64,000 nt of DNA from Margaritifera margaritifera (GCA_029931535.1 JAQPZY010001301.1:992001-1056000), one strand, 5' to 3'. Numbered from the stretch's first letter, positions 27,885 to 41,260 are shown. Numbers and translations are program-made. Notes: generated by a model not told the origin, from the sequence alone.

Positions 27885-27997
27885 GGGCCGACATACATAC
27901 ACAGTGAATCCGGGAAGTGGCAATGGCGATCAAGTGGTAGTTTTTGTGAATTCCCAGAACTCGAATAATCTCAGTTACTTTAGGATTAATGGTGTAG
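27885..27997 (+). CDS. Exon A2: middle part of CUB-like domain 3
   Basis: This 113-nt exon has acceptor tatctcag and donor gtaagc, identical signals to A1. It encodes residues 232-269 with GRHTYTV, GNGDQ and SQNSNNLSYFRING. The substitutions relative to A1 keep the frame and the hydrophobic pattern. It completes the split Glu codon from F1 and continues into B2 across a 7.3-kb intron. Confidence 0.87.
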
Positions 27998-28234
27998 GTA
28001 AGCATAAATTAAGAAATATCTTATTATGAGAGAGATAAATTGGTAAATTCTTTATAAACGTCTCTAACATTATAATTGACAGAAACGTTAAATATGTCGG
28101 AATCAGCAACAATTATAAATAGAGCATAATTTTTTTAATCCTTGTCAAAGCAGAGTTTTTTTTTTCTTTAGATTTTATATAAAAGTATATGAAAATTAAC
28201 ATTACCTGTAAAACAGTGTTCTTGTAACAACAAC

Positions 28235-28275
<41 letters not shown>
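28235..28275. repeat. (CT)n microsatellite
   Basis: Uninterrupted CT tract. The Arg-Glu repeat ORFs on the minus strand are artefacts. Confidence 0.95.
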
Positions 28276-28278
<3 letters not shown>

Positions 28279-30821
28279 GTGAACTGGCAGGGAAATTGTA
28301 CATTGATTGCTAGAATGATACATAGTTGGATTACTATGATATTTTCTGAGATTCCTTTCATCAGGAAAAGACATTTGAGTATACCAAGAAAGTGATGCCA
28401 TTATGACGCAATAATCCTTTATATGATGCGCTCCACAATTTCATATTCGACTACGTGTATCAATGTATAGCTGAAACATTCAAAACTATTATTCCACCTT
28501 CCATCCATGTAGTAACTACCAACAGAAACCAACATATTTTTCATCTCAGAGTTCATTCAACTCTTCGGATAATTGATGTCTGAATAGCTGTTCAACTTTA
28601 TATTTGAGCATTTGTGTCATTTAGTTTACTAAACTAACAGGTATATGAGTATGTGTTTTATAGTTTGCCCATGTTACGTGTACTCATATACGAGTCGCAT
28701 TTCTAAACGTGCATGCATAGTGAAGATAAAATATGCACATCAGAAGAAAAAGCAATGAAGCAAAGTATTAATAGAGTGCGATGTGTAAGTTTAGCTATTA
28801 TAAATCTGTTTTACCACTTATGGTATCTTCATCGACAACAATCTGATTATAATCGAGATCTCCGACTTAACAGGGATCTAAAAGAAAGAAAATTATGCAA
28901 GTTCATGTTCTGGTGACTTTTATAAATACGGGTAAGCTTATTTCGAGTAGTCTATCAGAACATGCGTCGAATTTGGTGTTAGGATAATATATTGCGACGA
29001 TATGCTCCAAGTGATGTTTTCAGTATACTATACATATCTGCTTCTGGCAGAATGAAAGAAATTGTTACGGTTTATCCGCCATATTGTATCTAATTCATTA
29101 TAAATTTCTAGTCTGGTACACTGTTATCTTCACTACATTCGTAACATAGCAAATAAGGTTTGGTACCAGACTACTGATACATGGGTCCATAAAGGACATA
29201 CTGGATGTTTTCCATATACAGACAACGTTTTCATAAGACATAAAGCTGTAATTTGATTGGAAAATAAAAAAAGATAAAATGTCAAGAGACCTCTTTTCGG
29301 TGCCTATACATCTTGATTTTCATCAGATTGTATCTAACCTACAAATTTAGGGTAGAAAATTTGAAGTTGGCTGAAAAACGGATCTCTAAGTCATATGGGC
29401 AACAGGTAGAAATATGACAAACATAATTTACTATTACAATGAATTATCGGCAGCTCTATGTTCAGTTCTAAAATATTTTTAGTGTACGCTACATCACGGA
29501 GAAACTTAAGAAAAATGTGACAAAATCATAACAAAAGAAATTCAAAAATAGCACATATGTTTAGTTTAAGATCGTCATATCGGTCACTAGTGAAAACATA
29601 TGGTGATTCAAATAATATTTTCAGTTTGACACCTAGAGACTGTTTCATGTACACATATCTGAAGGCTTTTCTCTCCTACTGCTATAGCAATGGTTGTTGA
29701 TCATGTATAAGCATCGCTCATACACGGTTTTCTGCATGCAAACGTTTGTAAGAGTATGTGGAAAAGTCTTTGAAAACTTGTACTCAATAGAAGTTCAATG
29801 TTCCGGTAACATTTGGGATTCCCAGTCCTATTATGTTTAATAGCCCTCATATAAAGTGTTGTATTTTGTGTCAGTGTTTGCAATTGTTAGTGACGATATG
29901 TTCCGAATGACGTTTTGCACACATCAAACTTTGTATGATCTCTGTATACAAGTTAAGGTTAACTAAAATATTAACCACATATAGATAATCGTCTGCTCTT
30001 TTCGTGGCGTCTCAAAAATATATAACACTGGTGGAACCCATGTTTAACATTTAAAAAACTTGTTATCAACAAAAAATAATACATGCACATTTTTACTATA
30101 GCGAAAAGCCAGAATACTAGATAATTGTTTCTAGAAGGTATTGACTTTAGCAAAATGTATACAAAAAAGTTACATGAGACTTAAATCCAGTCTTATTCGA
30201 CAGTTATTGCAATAAATTGCTTTTAACCCGAGGCTGGTTATTCGACAAGTATTGAGGCCAGAAAGAAGAAGGGAATGGAATAAATTAAGATATCTCTAAA
30301 ATACACTACATAAGGCTAAGACTGAATATATGTATTACACTGTTAATTAGAAATATTTTAAACCTTCCTCAACCTTTGAAAAAGATTTTTAACTGAAATT
30401 TTAATATCAGTAGGAGAAATTAAGACTGAAGTCAGCTATGTTCTATTAACAGCTCAACATCAACTGTTATCATAAGCTATTCTAGGTAATGAGGAAAAAT
30501 GAAATTTAAAAGAAAAGGAAACAAAACAAATAAATGCATATAAAGACAATCATTGTTTTCACCAACATAAAGAACCTGTACCGTACGAGATATGGTGTGT
30601 CAATCTATCGAAAATATAGCCAGGAATGCGGCCTTATTAAAAGTAAAGCTCCTTAAAGTCATTTCCTCTTTCTCTTGCATTGCTTCCAATGTCGCCAAAA
30701 GTTTTCGTTCCTTTTCATTTCGGACTGGGATATATTTCCTGTGAAAAAATGCCGTATCCTTTTCAGAGGATACGTAATGCAGCAGCCATGCTATTATCTT
30801 TCTCAATCTGTGTACGTTAAC

Positions 30822-30827
<6 letters not shown>

Positions 30828-30897
<70 letters not shown>
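30828..30897. repeat. (AT)n microsatellite
   Basis: Uninterrupted AT tract in intron A2-B2. Confidence 0.95.
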
Positions 30898-30899
<2 letters not shown>

Positions 30900-31439
30900 C
30901 CTTTAGGGTTTTACCTCACTTCTGGTACAGATATTTTAATCTTGTTATGTCTAAATAATTTGGCAGCCTTAGTTAAGGGTAGATTATATCTCACACAATT
31001 AGTGTATATTGTACAGAAACGATTGCCAGTAATATTTGAACTTGGCGTTACGTTTAACATATACGGCATCTAAACGACCTTGCTTCATCTTGTTGTCGTA
31101 TCCCCAATTTTCATCTTCGCTCCTTAGAAGGTTTAAATTTGTCCGATCGTAATGAAATAAATTTGCAAAGAGTTTCGATACATACTTCAAGCTTTTGCCT
31201 TGACATAAATCCAGCAAATCCTTGTTTAGCAGTTCCCTAGAATTACATGCAGTTCGTTTATAAGGTCACCTTTATTTTTTATGTTTTATTTTCATTAATT
31301 TCTTTCGATTGTGTGGATTCTAAGCTGTTAAGTTGCAACAAGTGGAATACATTACTTCAACTTCTGTGAACAGTTCATATTTCCTACATTATTTGTCAAT
31401 TTTTGCTCAATGGCTGAAAACCAAGTTATATTAGGCTAG

Positions 31440-32115
31440 AGGTTGTATATGTAATCAGATTTTCTGAGATTGGGTATGTAAGCTTATATTATCAAGATAT
31501 CGGATGAGTTCGATTATGAGTGACAATTATCAACGTTAATTCGTTAATCTCGCATCTGATTGGATGACTTACTTTGATCAGACTTGGTTTTGCAAGTTTG
31601 TATCATCAAAACCTTGGTAGTCTTTGATCTGACTGGCTGAGCTTGAGAACAAACTTGAGCAGCCATATTTTTTAAAACATTTTAGTCATATTTCCTATTT
31701 AAGCTTACGTCATTAAGCACTCGGATGAGTTTGATTGTGAGCAACAGCCACGCATATTAAGGGGTGAACTTGCATCTCATTGGCTGAGCTTATGAACACC
31801 CAAGTGGCCATACATCTCATCAGATTTTGATCAGACTTGGTATGTAAGTTTGTACCAGTAAGGTCATGGATGAGGGCGAATGCGAGCGACATACACACTT
31901 ATTATTGAGATCGTCTTGCATCTAATTGACTCAGCTTGACATCACTGAAGAAAGCCATATTTCTGAACAAACTTTGATCATGTTTTCTAAATAAGCGTAT
32001 GTCATGAAGATCTAGGATGACTTTGATTGTGAGCAACATCCGCGCATATTAATGAGGTGAAATTCCATCTGAATGGCTGAGCTTGCAACCACTCTAAGAC
32101 TTATTTCTTATGAGA
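31440..32115. repeat. Minisatellite, five units of about 145 bp
   Basis: Degenerate units begin near 31465, 31577, 31680, 31825 and 31973. Shared landmarks are 'gatcagacttggtatgtaag', 'ggatgagtttgattgtgagc', 'cgcatatta' and 'tggctgagctt'. The second unit is shortened. No counterpart exists in intron A1-B1, so it arrived after the duplication or was lost from copy 1. Confidence 0.8.
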
Positions 32116-32953
32116 TTTTATACAAGTTGGCAAGTTAGATTTATGTTTATATCCCTTTTGGAATGTCACGAAATTATATTCTAGTACATGTAAAGGTATT
32201 AAAACCATTTATAGCCATAGTACAGTGCATTCCACTACTTACCTTATTTTATTGCATTACAAAACAAGCGAAGCAACCTACGATAACGACTTTTCAAAAT
32301 CATATATTTTTATGTGATACAGAGTTCTTCCTCTGGCAGAAAAAAATATTTAAAAATAGACAGAAGAAAATAATTGTACAATACAAGATGCGATGCATAC
32401 ATTTCTATAGAACAAGACATAAAAGTAACAAAATAAAACACGTTGCGGTTTATAATGAATCATTGCAATTTAAACTGAACAACATATAAAATAGCAAAAT
32501 AACTAGTAATAAAGTCATAGTATAGTTCTATGTATAGAACTAATTTGTAAAATGCAAGTGAATTATTACAATCTAGTGGACAAAGAAGTTTTTTTTTACC
32601 ACAGAAAACTCCCTGTTGGGCATTACTAATAATGCAATGTAGCCTTTTAAAACTATATCTTATGAACATCAATTAGGGTATAAAATTATAACAGTTTCGA
32701 TAGAAATTTATGTATTTGCAACAAAATGATTGTTCTTTAATAAAAAATATATTTCATGCAAAATCATGTCCAACATTTATAAATTTATTTTAGGAGACAT
32801 TTTGCTAAAAACATGACCTCATTTAGCTTTTTAATATTTTCAGTGCATGTTTGGTTAAATAGAGTTTAACACTTGATAGTATTGCTATATTAAAAAGCCT
32901 TAGATATATGTGTTGTATATGTTGTTAATAGTACTAGGTATAATATTAAATCA

Positions 32954-33019
32954 TTTCATATATTCAGTGCCATTACTCATACATTATTTCATATATTAAG
33001 TGCCATTACTCATCCATTA
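32954..33019. repeat. Two-copy 33-bp tandem repeat
   Basis: The unit beginning tttcatatatt and ending near catta is repeated with two substitutions. Confidence 0.85.
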
Positions 33020-33867
33020 TTTTATAAATGTGTGTGAGTTTGTCTTCAGAAACTGACATTTATCAACTATCCAATTGAACGATATCAGACCCACTTGGAC
33101 CTCTGGTTAAAATAATTAATTAAAACTTACATTTGCTGGCTGTTAATATTTTGTTTGGGGAAAAATGTTTTTCAATCACGAGAAAAATAACATCGTCAGT
33201 CAAAGAGGCAGTTTCTGGACGGACATATGTAGTTTTTAGGCATAAAACTACATTTATCTTAATCTACCATACTATATGTATGCGTTAAGAGCCCCGGTGC
33301 CGCAGTTTGCTTCACGACACCTCAACTACAATGAACTAGATAGGAACTTAAGAAAAGAGATGGTTTAGGGCGAAACCTTTCATATATTTAATATGTTGAC
33401 GAAATCTGACTGGCAATTGCCCGTAATATAATAATATTTCTTGGAGTTCATAATTTGCAAACTGCATGGAAGTCTTTATGGGAAAACACAAAATATGATT
33501 TATGTTTGCTGTCTTACCGCTCATCCCAAAAATAAGTACAGCTGTATATAGGATCATTTTAATTAAATGAAATAGCTGCAAAAGCATTCTCTTTTGTTGT
33601 TACTGACAACAAAGTTTTGAAAAATAATCATGAATTTATTTTGCAGATTTACTCAAAGAGTTTGAAAATAATATCGAAAGTATTAATGCGAGTTCCATGT
33701 ATTAAATCCTGCATCTGATCACTCGATTTGTATTGTCTTTTAACAATAAAGTATATCGGTATATTCATTGAGTTGGATGCGTTTATTTACTTTAATCGGC
33801 TTGAATACAAGTTCCATCAGAAGCATTCCTAATCTTTAAGTTTATGATCTTCCAGAAATAAAAATTA

Positions 33868-33975
<108 letters not shown>

Positions 33976-34094
33976 TGTTAAACCCCTCAAAACGGAAAAC
34001 TTTTGGGATCAAATTTTTTTCGGTTTTGAGAGCTTATCGGTTCACTGAGGATTTCACAGATTTTTAAAAAATGTCTTTTTCTAACCGCTTATGT

Positions 34095-34098
<4 letters not shown>

Positions 34099-34160
<62 letters not shown>
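34099..34160. repeat. (AG)n microsatellite
   Basis: Uninterrupted AG tract. On the transcript it is the complement of the CU tracts at 12482, 28235 and 50286. Confidence 0.95.
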
Positions 34161-34165
<5 letters not shown>

Positions 34166-35142
34166 AGAATATAATTATGAGAAAACATCAGTATATGTGT
34201 GTGTGTAACAGTACACCCAATTAAGAAAGCTGTAATTTTTTTAAATATATGTATTGAATTAAAAATTAGCTGAACAACAAAACTAGCTGAAAATCACATC
34301 CTGTCAAATGAATAAATACAGTTGTTCCACATATAAATACAGTCCTCGTCACAAGAAATATTTGATGAATGAGATACTTTTATAACTTTACGATTAGTCC
34401 ATTAGAATTATGAATGATACTCCATTATGTTTCAATAGTGCCTATAAGTTATAATATGTTCACAGTTCAAGAGCCAGTTGAGTGAATCTGACCTTTAGAA
34501 TACTGCTTTGTCTGTTTCAGTCGGCAAAGCATCAAAAGCGAGGCAACATGCCTGGTTAATAAAGCCCCAATATTTAATTAAAAAACAAACAAAACAAAAA
34601 ATGTTCTATTGATAATGTATACAAATGAATAGCATTAATCGCAGCTGATGCTTAGCAGATAAATATAGTCTTTCTTAAATGGGTTACCTACAAGCATTTA
34701 GTTATTAATAATTCACCTTCAAAGCTGTCTCTCTTTTCATTGTGCAAAGACTTCAGATTAGCCTTAAGTCAGCTGTAATCTGTATTGGCGTGCTTGTCAA
34801 GTATTGTTTTAATCTCGCTATCAATTGGGACATTTTCCAGCTTTTTATCTCACATATAAGCCTACTACAGCACGCGTTAACTGTAATTAATCTGTTCCAG
34901 CGTGTCAGAAATTTAGCAGCTAAAATACATTTTAAACTTTTAACAGTTACGGTTGCATGGGGGGTGGGGGCGTAAAATTGAAATTTAGGATCGAATTTTG
35001 TTTTGGTATTCTGAGTTGAGGGGTTTCAGCTTACTGGGAAAAAATGATGATATTAAAGAAGGAAAAATTCTGGACTGGACTCCCAAATAATTTTGGTCTT
35101 GCGAAAATTCCGGTATAATGAGGATTAATTTTTGAGGAGTTT

Positions 35143-35144
<2 letters not shown>

Positions 35145-35228
<84 letters not shown>

Positions 35229-35242
35229 GTGTGTGTGTGTGT
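35145..35242. repeat. (AT)n plus (GT)n microsatellite before exon B2
   Basis: An AT tract (one 'acat' interruption) ends in a short GT run only about 30 nt from the exon B2 acceptor, so it may overlap the branch-point region. Confidence 0.9.
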
Positions 35243-35274
35243 TCATAATATGATATTCTCGTTTTTTTTTGAAG

Positions 35275-35391
35275 ATATCAGCAGTACGAACGTTTACCAA
35301 GGAAGTACAGTCACTATTGAAGCATATTGGTTAGTCAAATCGGTCGCGGCCTCATTCTCCATCGACGTCGTTTATTTTGCTACCTATTCAG
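35275..35391 (+). CDS. Exon B2: C-terminal part of CUB-like domain 3
   Basis: This 117-nt exon, phase 1 to phase 1, has acceptor ttttttgaag and donor gtaagt. It encodes residues 270-308 with STNVYQGSTVTIEAYW and SFSIDVVYFATYS. It has the same length and phase as B1 and shares the TIEAYW and FATYS blocks. It closes the cysteine-free CUB-like domain 3. The T-rich acceptor lies just after an AT/GT microsatellite. Confidence 0.87.
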
Positions 35392-36086
35392 GTAAGTACT
35401 CAAAATTGGATAGATCATCAATTACTTCCCTTTTTAAAATCGTATGGAAATCTTAATATAAGATTGTGAGATATGGTACCCTATTTGCTGTATATAGCTA
35501 CTAACATTTCTAATGTATTGCAGAAATTTGTATCGCTTGAAAAATCTATATTCCTGAAACACAATCCACTATCAGAACATGATATGACAGAATAGTGATT
35601 GCGCAAGCATTTGGCATATTGCAGTAAAGAATTATCAAAATGCTGGCAAACATGAACCATTTAAACCACTAAGCAACGCACGTTATTCCTACTCAAACCA
35701 GTAATCAAAACACAGCACATTAGGTTATTTTTAGCGGGCTCGTTTTTTGTTGTTGACAGATTTTGAAAACTCATAAATTTAAATTCTGTTTTATATATTA
35801 CATTGCCAAATTTCGAACGCCAACCTTTAACTTTACGATTGCACTAATTACTAATTATCTTCAACGGAAGCAAATACTTTAGTGACCTAATTTCAAATAT
35901 TATCCTCAGAGCACAGGTAAACAGACTTGACTGAGATACGAAGAGTTACTTTAACTATCATTTAACATTTACTAGTAGTAATAGAAGATATTTCCCCACC
36001 TCATACACACTTAGAGTACCCTGTAGCTAGGGGTAAAAAGGGGAAAAAATTATTTGGTTATTTTGGCCCTCGGTCACTAAGGGGAC

Positions 36087-36165
36087 AAAAGTTGTTTACT
36101 CCGCGTTCGGATAAGAGGTGAAAGCTTTTTACTCTGCGTTTGGATAGGAACTGAAAAGTTTTTTT
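36087..36165. repeat. Short tandem repeat at left side of Polinton region
   Basis: A unit of about 33 bp occurs as 'gttgtttactccgcgttcgg' (36091) and 'ctttttactctgcgtttgga' (36125), with a degenerate third start at 36153. It lies where copy-1/copy-2 intron homology ends, so it may belong to an element end. Confidence 0.6.
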
Positions 36166-36192
36166 TTACCCCATCCATGAGGGGCTTGGTTT

Positions 36193-36996
36193 TTAATTAG
36201 AGACACGTGGGTCTAAGGATACAGACAAAACTAGACCAAAAGAATGTCTACCATAACGCGGGATAATCAGCCTAGGATCCAATCACAGCAGTCAATTCAG
36301 CCACGCCCGGTTTGACACAACCGATCCACAAGCGCGGGTTTTCTAGTTGTGAGTACAAGCGACTGAAGAGAGGGGAACGGGTGGCCTTATCGGTTAAGTT
36401 TGTTATGGCCTAGGCAGCCAAGTGGCCAGATAAAGGGATCTGGATGGCTGAATTGGATCCGTTTGGCGGTTTTAAATATACTCTCCAGAATTTGGTCGAG
36501 ATAATATAAACCCTTCTTTTATTTCCTTGGGAAAATGTGTAAGTAAAGAATGGTTAGATATACAGTATACCAGAATGCATTGTGTACCGCCAAATAAATG
36601 TGCCTGGTTTAAGCTGAGTAAGTCGGGTAATTATAAAAGGCCTTGTTTTGGAAACTACTGCTGTGTATATAATCCAAAGCAAAAACGCGGCGTTAATATC
36701 TAACCGTGTTTAAGTGCTGAGCAGGTGTTAGAACCAAGCACCGCATATGTACGAGTTGTGGTGGAAAGTACATTACAATAAAGTTGTCCCGAAAAAAGAA
36801 AACAAACAAAAAAGCAATCTATGAAAGTCATGTGCGAACTAAAGAAAGTTGTGCCCATCGTTGATGTATGGCTAAACCAGTGTAAACTGGTTTGTAAATG
36901 TCAGCAGAACCAAAATGGAAAAAAGTACAGACGCGTGGGTTTATTAATACAGGAAATAAGGGCAAAAGTTTAATTAGAGACACTTGGTTTAGGTAT
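36193..36996. repeat. Direct repeats 'ttaattagagacac' flanking about 750 bp
   Basis: The left copy (36193-36221) and right copy (about 36969-36996) share 'taattagagacac' and then diverge slightly around 'tggg/tctaagg'. The interval is GC-richer than the intron and has no ORF. It may be the non-coding left flank of the Polinton or a separate small insertion. Confidence 0.5.
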
Positions 36997-37029
36997 ATGC
37001 AATTGAGCCTTCATTGTAAAAATTAAATG

Positions 37030-38345
37030 AGCTTCTCAAGTAATGCTTCCCACCGATGAAGAGTATGAACATTCATTTGAGGCACTAATTGAAGCGCGGG
37101 TGTAAGCTAGGCAAGAACCTGAAAGGTCATCGTTAAGGCAAGAGGCTGAAAGGAAAGTGTTATCGCCAAGGCACGATCGGCCAGTGCCAGAAACACAGCG
37201 TAAAAGGTCAGTGCAAGTACCACGGCTTAAAAGGGCTCCGGGACATGCGCCAAGGCTTCCAGCAGTGGTACCCATAGAGTGGGTAAGTTAGTAAGGGACT
37301 ATCGAGCAACAGTTCCCCACTACCACAGGCTTGAAGCAGATGCGATGCCATTCCTTGACGCTATGGTGCCAAGGGTAAACGAGGTGGTTGGTCGCAAGCT
37401 ACAGCAGCTTGTTGGTGTAAAGTTTAACCTTCTGCTTTCAGCGAGGTTGGAAAAGCAAGGAGACGAGAGAAACTAAATAATCAGTGCGACGGGCTACTTC
37501 AGGAGTCAAGCTGCGATAGTTCTTAGGTCAGACGAAATCGAGCAGATAGTTGATGACACAAAGGCACTAATACTGCAGATCATCAATGACTGCATGCGCG
37601 ATGGTTGTGGATGGCCATTCGTTCACTGCATAGCAGTATAGACCATTCCGAGGCCAAAGCTACATACCAACTCCGAAGTACATTCCGCCGCGGACAGTGG
37701 TCAATTTTGTGAATAACGTGAATCTCTGTTTATTGTGGTCCGTTGTTTCAGCGCTTTATCCAACGGATATTCGTGCTGAATGGCTATGCAAGTATAGGGA
37801 TGACATGAGCTAGTTGTGGTTTGATGGCACTGAGTTTCCGGTGAACGTTTGCGATATCGGCAAGCTCGAAATCCAAAATCTGGATATATTGGTTAGTATG
37901 TTTGATTGGAAAGGTGGGCTCTATCCCATACGAGTCAGCAGCAAAGTAAGGCCACACACTGTGGATCTAATGTTGCTGAACAAAGAAGAAAAGAGCCACT
38001 ATGTCTGGATCAAGGACCTAGGCCGGATGGTATTTAAGAACAACCTGTCGAAAGCCTACACTATAAACTACAGTCGTACAGGTGAAAAGCCACTGCGTGT
38101 GCCTCTACTAAATCCAGGAAAAGCATCGTGTCGTTTCAAAACCACCAACATCAGATGCGTGTCCTCTACATCATCTATGCGGATTTGGAGGCATTGACCA
38201 GGTTCCATCTAACTTTTGTTACATAGTCGTCCGCTGCAGTGGATTCTGCAAGTAGCAGGTGCTATACCGCGTTGAGTACACTATAGCCACATTCATCCGG
38301 TACCTGGAGGCAGAGCTAGAAAAAATAAACGAGATCTTTCCGAAC
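37030..38345 (+). pseudogene. Polinton protein-primed DNA polymerase B, N-terminal remnant
   Basis: Broken reading frames in one orientation carry the features I associate with Polinton family-B polymerases. In order these are: YFRSQAA near 37497; NLCLLWSVVSALYP-like sequence near 37725; then an ORF from about 37814 with SHYVWIKDLGRM; and after a frameshift YIIYADLEALT (38167-38199), which resembles the first exonuclease motif (Asp and Glu spaced by one). A further YIVVR segment follows near 38218. In-frame stops and at least two frameshifts are present. The polymerase palm motifs are missing: the sequence runs into the oppositely oriented integrase. Not functional. Confidence 0.75.
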
Positions 38346-38519
38346 CCAGTGGAGAGGATCATTTTAAAAGGTGTCAGACCTATCAGCCAGGGTAAAACAG
38401 CCTAAGAGACCACATAGGATTGTATCGTCGCGTTGTCCGCCTTCCATCTCTCCAAGAGCATATAGTTACCGCACCCAGGCATATGAATGCAGGCTTTTCT
38501 CCTCCAAAACAATTAGTCG

Positions 38520-39190
38520 CGTCACATGCGCAGTTCAAACCGCAGTTTTACGAATGAATTCAACAGGTTTATTACCTGCCAGAGGAGTTACTTCACCATT
38601 TAGGGCCGCCACAACGTCAGTCAGCCGCCTAATCAACTCAGTGCTACGCTTTGCAGTCTTTCTTTCAGAAAGCAGAATTTCTTGGACACACAGGTGCCTA
38701 AACAGCCTCTCGGGTAAACCTTTCCAAAATCCTCTATGCATGGTGGAGGCTGACCTAGCCACGCCTCACACGCACGTTGTACTTGACCAAGAGTTGCGAC
38801 GTAGCACCCATGAGCAGCCAGCAATGGTCAGCCTGCAGCAGTTTGGGCAATTATAGCGGACCCCTCTTGTAAATCCCTGCCACGCGTCGGCAATTTTGGA
38901 ATATTCTTTGGTGGCCACATGCTCAGCTTCCTTGTAACGATTGGCAACATCAATCACGATCAGCGAATACTTGTACGTATATCGCCCAACCTCGTCGTGC
39001 AGCGAAAACAAGGGGTCGGCCTGGTACACCTCGTTAGGAGCTCGAACATGAAACCGCTGTCTGAAGTATTTACTCGGTGCAGGTAGATAAATCTACCACA
39101 TAGCCTGCTTCCTGAGCCACGCCCTGGCAACATCTTGTGAGATTTTGGCGGTCTCATCCACCCTTTTGATAGCTGCCACGCCCTTCCAGT
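38520..39190 (-). pseudogene. Polinton retroviral-type integrase remnant
   Basis: The minus strand carries, across three frames, a piece with DVARAWLRKQAMWQIYLPAP (near 39130-39065), then QADPLFSLHDEVGRYTYKY and VIDVANRYKEAE (39029 to about 38920), then a C-terminal piece with VVAALNGEVTPLAGNKPVEF (near 38580). These fit the rve integrase of Polintons, which inserts the element DNA. The first catalytic Asp (QAD) is visible. The second is not seen in its expected context and the Glu helix is disrupted. It converges tail to tail with the polymerase, a usual Polinton arrangement. Confidence 0.75.
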
Positions 39191-39239
39191 AACCTCAATT
39201 TCTGTAGTATATTCTCGCGAGCTTGGTATTCATCACGTT

Positions 39240-40351
39240 TTATCTGGCATGCAAACGAGCAGCTCCAATTTGCCAGAACTAGCCCGCTCCACTGTGATAA
39301 ATATTTTGCAAGTAGTTGTAAGCCACGTAGCCCACGGCGGAGAGGCCTCTGACAATAAATATCAGCTCGTATATTTGCTGCTTAGGCGAGGGCGTGTAAA
39401 GGTCAGAACACTTGGGCTCGTCACCGAGATGTAGGATGTTGTCTTACCATTACTGGTATTGCGTCATCCCATGGGCATAAATGGTTTGGAGAACACTCAA
39501 TTGTCACTGACACCTTGTCGAAAAAAGGGTTGTAGAAATAATCAGTATAGCGTCCAAAATCAACGCATTGATGCTCATTCTCAAAGACCATAACTATCGC
39601 ATTCATGCTTTTTGCTGGCGTGTTTAGGTTGATGTTTCACACGGGCTTGTTCTTTTTTAGCACTATCTTGAGATAGTCACTTTCCCCATATAATATTGCC
39701 GGATCATGCGTGCCAGATCTGCGTGGGTTACGACTTCGAACTTCAGAGTGATACCACTGATGGTGTAGCTCGCCCCGCTTTTAGTGCACCGGATAACCCT
39801 GCCGTATTCGTTGAACGTCAGCTCAAAGATAAGGTGGTCTGAGAGCCCATACTGTTAGTAAAGCATGTGATCGTTCAGCAGTTCAAAGAGAAACAATGAA
39901 GAGATTCCCAATGTGGCAACGATAGACGCGTCGGGATGGGTGGCGGCAACAGCAATGCCAGTGCCGATTTGCGCTCTATATACCCTAATAGACGACGTTA
40001 GTCGTATCTTTTTCCGTCAGTCAGATATCCTTATAGACACCCGAATCTCATTGCCCTCGAGCGTGACACTTATCTTCTTGACGACGTCGCAGCCCAGGTG
40101 TTTCACTATTGAACAGTTGGCGTTGACTGGCGCTGCGGTACCACGGCTAGAGCAATTGTGAATGCCAACCTGGCTTTGTCTGGTAAAATGGCTTCATTTG
40201 ATTCCGAATTTGGAAATCTGACAAGAAGCAGCTGGTTTTGGTCTATAGTAGTTAGGTCGTTGGTCACAAAAATCGTATTGAGGGCTCCCTTTATACCAAG
40301 TGCGAGCCAGATGGAACAGAGTGGGTCGAGTTTGTTTCCGTATTTAGACAT
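39240..40351 (-). pseudogene. Polinton major capsid (double jelly-roll) gene remnant
   Basis: The ORF starts at 40351 (MSKYGNKLDPL) and breaks after about 81 codons. A second frame continues with DVVKKISVTLEGNEI. Further on come an in-frame stop near 39855, IFELTFNEYGRVIR, and a later piece with FYNPFFDKVSVTIE (ORF 39606-39421). The end is near 39240. The order resembles the F54H12.2-like capsid proteins of animal Polintons, from recall of the family rather than a search. Several frameshifts make it non-coding. Confidence 0.65.
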
Positions 40352-40399
40352 GCTTGCAGTGTAATTAGAGTTTACGTGTCATCTCTTTAAATAGTTGCT

Positions 40400-41260
40400 T
40401 GACCAATGCCAAAACAAGGACGAAGGCAGATTTGAAATAGACGTTTCTAGTGGTTATCATGATGAATGTTGGAACGAAGAAGAGGAAACCGCATTTACCA
40501 CCAATGTGAATCAACGGAAGGGCTTCTGACGGAAACACTTTCTTGGGCCTGCGACATCACCGTGCCAGCCGGGTGGAAGCAAGAAGATATTGTATCCATG
40601 GGAAAACTAAAACTGCGCCTAGCCGAGTTTGATGCTCATCACAGATCATCGTTATATGCTGGCAGCAGAAATCAATCTAAAGTTTACGTAAAGCAGAACG
40701 GCACTCTTACTTTAAAGTGGGGTCGAAATTCAATTCTGATAACACACAAAAACAACCCAAGTACATTCTTATCCCCATCCACGATACAAGAGCAAGGTGG
40801 GGCTGAATTCATCCGAGTGATGGGCATCAAGGGGGAGCGGCTGTCAGCTGAAGCTCAAAAATGTTCGCCACAGCTTGAGAAGAGATCGCAACCAAAACAA
40901 GTAGGCTGAAGGAATATGAGCTATGGGCTGCAGCGAAATCAGAGAACACAGCGTTCACGGAAGCAGAATCGAATAATCCCAACCTCGTCTCGATACGAGA
41001 GCTTCTGGGCCTCGACGCAGCGAAGGACTAAAGATGATCATATACAGATGAGCCAGGAGATACAAGACCACACTAAAGACCTAGAAGAGGAACGCAGGTT
41101 GCGACTAAAGATTACCAGGATTAATCAGCCAACTTTCCCCGATTAGGGAGACCATTAACAGAATTCTCCAAGAGAATACAACCCTTACTCAGAGGCTGAG
41201 AACATTTTATCGCGAGCTATGCATCACAATCACCTCGATCTTATCATAAGCTCAATGGCT
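40400..41260 (+). pseudogene. Polinton accessory structural gene remnant
   Basis: This lies divergently from the capsid gene. An ORF of 147 codons (40466-40909) includes MGKLKLRLAEFDAHH and a NGTLTLKWG segment. Its first part is better read in another frame (DEGRFEIDVSSGYHDE). Downstream frames add ESNNPNLVSIRELLGLD and, near 41180-41250, TLTQRLRTFYREL followed by a hydrophobic ITSIL run. This layout (charged N-terminus, coiled-coil middle, hydrophobic end) matches a conserved Polinton protein of unknown role that I recall next to the capsid gene. Family assignment is tentative. Confidence 0.5.

Noticed and set aside
36195..36996. The two 'ttaattagagacac' copies as LTRs of a retrotransposon
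   Set aside because: Only about 28 bp match, there is no internal gag-pol and no TG...CA ends.
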